A stretch of DNA of 23,397 bases, from positions 1-23,397 of IMG/VR virus record IMGVR_UViG_3300035665_000249, one strand, 5' to 3'. Position 1 is the first letter of the stretch. Each line of letters starts with the position of its first letter. This document shows, in pieces, positions 22,416 through 23,397 of this stretch. The DNA is from a virus. Position numbers and translations under genes: made by a program. A model generated the notes under the pieces. The model was not told the DNA's origin, made no database searches, and saw only the letters and a program-made list of their open reading frames with translations.

Positions 22416-22612
22416 AAAGTAATTTTGTAAATAACCATGTGAGATTGAATGGGAATGTGCATGGCCACAAATTACAGCTTTGTAATAAATGCGCTTTGAA
22501 AAAGCCACCGGAGGGTGGGGTGGAAATGAGTGCGACGAGGTGGCTGTGTGCATCGTGCTGGACCGACAGGATCACGGGTCAGAACTTAAAGCAAGCGAGG
22601 ATGGATAAATGA
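22412..22612 (+). CDS. Zinc-ribbon-like small protein
   Basis: The 66 residues contain CNKC (24-27) and CASC (46-49), 18 residues apart, as in a treble-clef or zinc-ribbon fold. GTG 22412 overlaps the previous stop as GTGA. DNA, RNA or protein binding is possible. It overlaps the next gene by ATGA. Confidence 0.6.
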   Translation: MKSNFVNNHVRLNGNVHGHKLQLCNKCALKKPPEGGVEMSATRWLCASCWTDRITGQNLKQARMDK

Positions 22613-22812
22613 CTGATTTATTGACAGCGCTGCACTTGTCGGTACTACTTCTGGATTTAAAGATTCGCATGATGGAGGCGATTGAAGAGGATCGGTTTGA
22701 CTTGGCGATGACGTATCACTTGCTGATACTGGTGCGGACTGATGAGCTAGAGGCGCATAAGTGGGCGATGAGTCCTAAGGCTTGGGCCATCTATGAGACG
22801 ATCCACCCATGA
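22609..22812 (+). CDS. Hypothetical 67-residue helical protein
   Basis: A Leu- and Glu-rich, probably all-helical protein (MTDLLTALHLSVLLLDLKIRMMEAIEEDRFDLAMTY...), translationally coupled on both sides by ATGA overlaps, the second one to the TerL start. No family or motif is recognised. Its place next to TerL hints at a packaging accessory role, but that is only position. Confidence 0.55.
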   Translation: MTDLLTALHLSVLLLDLKIRMMEAIEEDRFDLAMTYHLLILVRTDELEAHKWAMSPKAWAIYETIHP

Positions 22813-23397
22813 AAGAAAATGTTTTCAGTCAGTGGGTAGAGAGGTATCAGCCGGACCCTGTGCTGTTTGTGCGGGAGGTTTTGGGGGTTGACCCTGACCC
22901 GTGGCAGGTGAAGTTTCTTGGGGCGATTGCCCGTGGTGATCGGAAGATTAGTGTCAGGTCTGGCCACGGGGTGGGAAAGAGTACGGCAAGCAGCTGGGCC
23001 ATGCTCTGGTACTTTATGACGCGGTCTCCCGTCAAGGTGGTGGTGACTGCACCGACAAGCTCACAGCTGTATGACGCAATGTTTGCCGAGCTGAAGAGGT
23101 GGATCAATGCGATGCCTTTGCCTTTGCAGGGGTTGTTGACTGTCAAGCAGGAAAGGATTGAATTCAATGCTGCACCGACTGAGATGTTTATTTCAGCCAG
23201 GACATCAAGAGCAGAGCAGCCAGAGGCTTTGCAGGGGATTCACTCGGAGAATGTGATGCTGGTGGCCGATGAGGCTTCTGGTGTGCCGGAGCAAGTGTTT
23301 GAGGCCGCGGCTGGCTCGATGTCTGGCCACAACGCGGTGACAATGCTTTTGGGGAATCCGGTGAGGTCTAGTGGGTTTTTCTACGACACCCACACGC
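22809..23397 (+). CDS. terL: Terminase large subunit, N-terminal part (cut by window edge)
   Basis: About 196 residues are visible. Walker A is RSGHGVGKST (50-59), Walker B VMLVADEASG (149-158, with Asp 154 and catalytic Glu 155) and the coupling motif LLGNP (180-184), the packaging ATPase motifs. The nuclease domain would lie past the edge. ATG 22809 overlaps the preceding stop as ATGA. Its start DPVLFVREVLGVDPDPWQ is typical of this family and supports a complete N-terminus. Confidence 0.9.
   Translation, partial: MKENVFSQWVERYQPDPVLFVREVLGVDPDPWQVKFLGAIARGDRKISVRSGHGVGKSTASSWAMLWYFMTRSPVKVVVTAPTSSQLYDAMFAELKRWINAMPLPLQGLLTVKQERIEFNAAPTEMFISARTSRAEQPEALQGIHSENVMLVADEASGVPEQVFEAAAGSMSGHNAVTMLLGNPVRSSGFFYDTHT

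Noticed and set aside
1-23397. Integrase, attachment site, tRNA or defence system
   Set aside because: No tyrosine or serine recombinase motif, tRNA-like cloverleaf or known defence gene set was recognised on either strand.

Overview
This window is a stretch of a tailed double-stranded DNA phage genome, most likely a short-tailed (podovirus-like) phage of a Gram-negative host. The evidence is a lysis cassette with i-spanin, embedded o-spanin and GH19 endolysin; a run of Ala/Gly/Gln-rich ejection-type virion proteins; a P22 gp10-like tail-hub candidate; and a small plus large terminase pair at the right end. The host could be a freshwater proteobacterium, but that is a guess. No integrase, tRNA, rRNA, insertion sequence or CRISPR array was seen.

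Layout. 1-2424 (+): the end of a repeat-built tail-fibre-like protein and a tail-fibre assembly chaperone. 2431-5222 (+): a dense lysis region of tiny membrane proteins and a small lipoprotein, many overlapping by ATGA, then Rz with Rz1 wholly inside it in another frame, then the endolysin. 5230-13235 (+): virion genes (C1q-like protein, gp10-like protein, GNAT-like protein, then four consecutive proteins with ejection-protein character). 13236-14909 (-): a leftward accessory operon ending in a wHTH gene whose stop abuts the stop of the last virion gene. 14910-15014 holds a control region with an operator-like palindrome; a lone Cro-like HTH gene (15015-15215, +) reads away from it. 15195-15764 (-): a single-strand DNA-binding protein gene converging on, and overlapping, the HTH gene. 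15884-20372 (+): SNF2 helicase, Cas4/RecB-like nuclease and a PrimPol-PriCT-helicase protein. 20373-21268: a repeat-rich origin-like region, a Cys-rich small protein and a VRR-NUC nuclease. 21261-23397 (+): TerS, a second DnaA-box cluster with an AT tract, four small overlapping genes, and the N-terminal part of TerL cut by the window edge.

How it fits together. The HTH protein probably regulates the divergent leftward operon, because a perfect inverted repeat lies over the spacer and -35 of its predicted promoter. SSB, helicase, nuclease and primase-helicase form a replication/recombination set. It sits beside two non-coding regions with perfect DnaA boxes, one of which also has about seven copies of a 12-base motif resembling plasmid iterons. 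This is the most unusual part of the window: a phage that may combine its own primase-helicase, iteron-like repeats and host DnaA at an origin next to its packaging genes. A second oddity is that TerS is followed by a 15-codon reading frame resembling the start of TerL, as if about 1 kb had been inserted between the two terminase genes.
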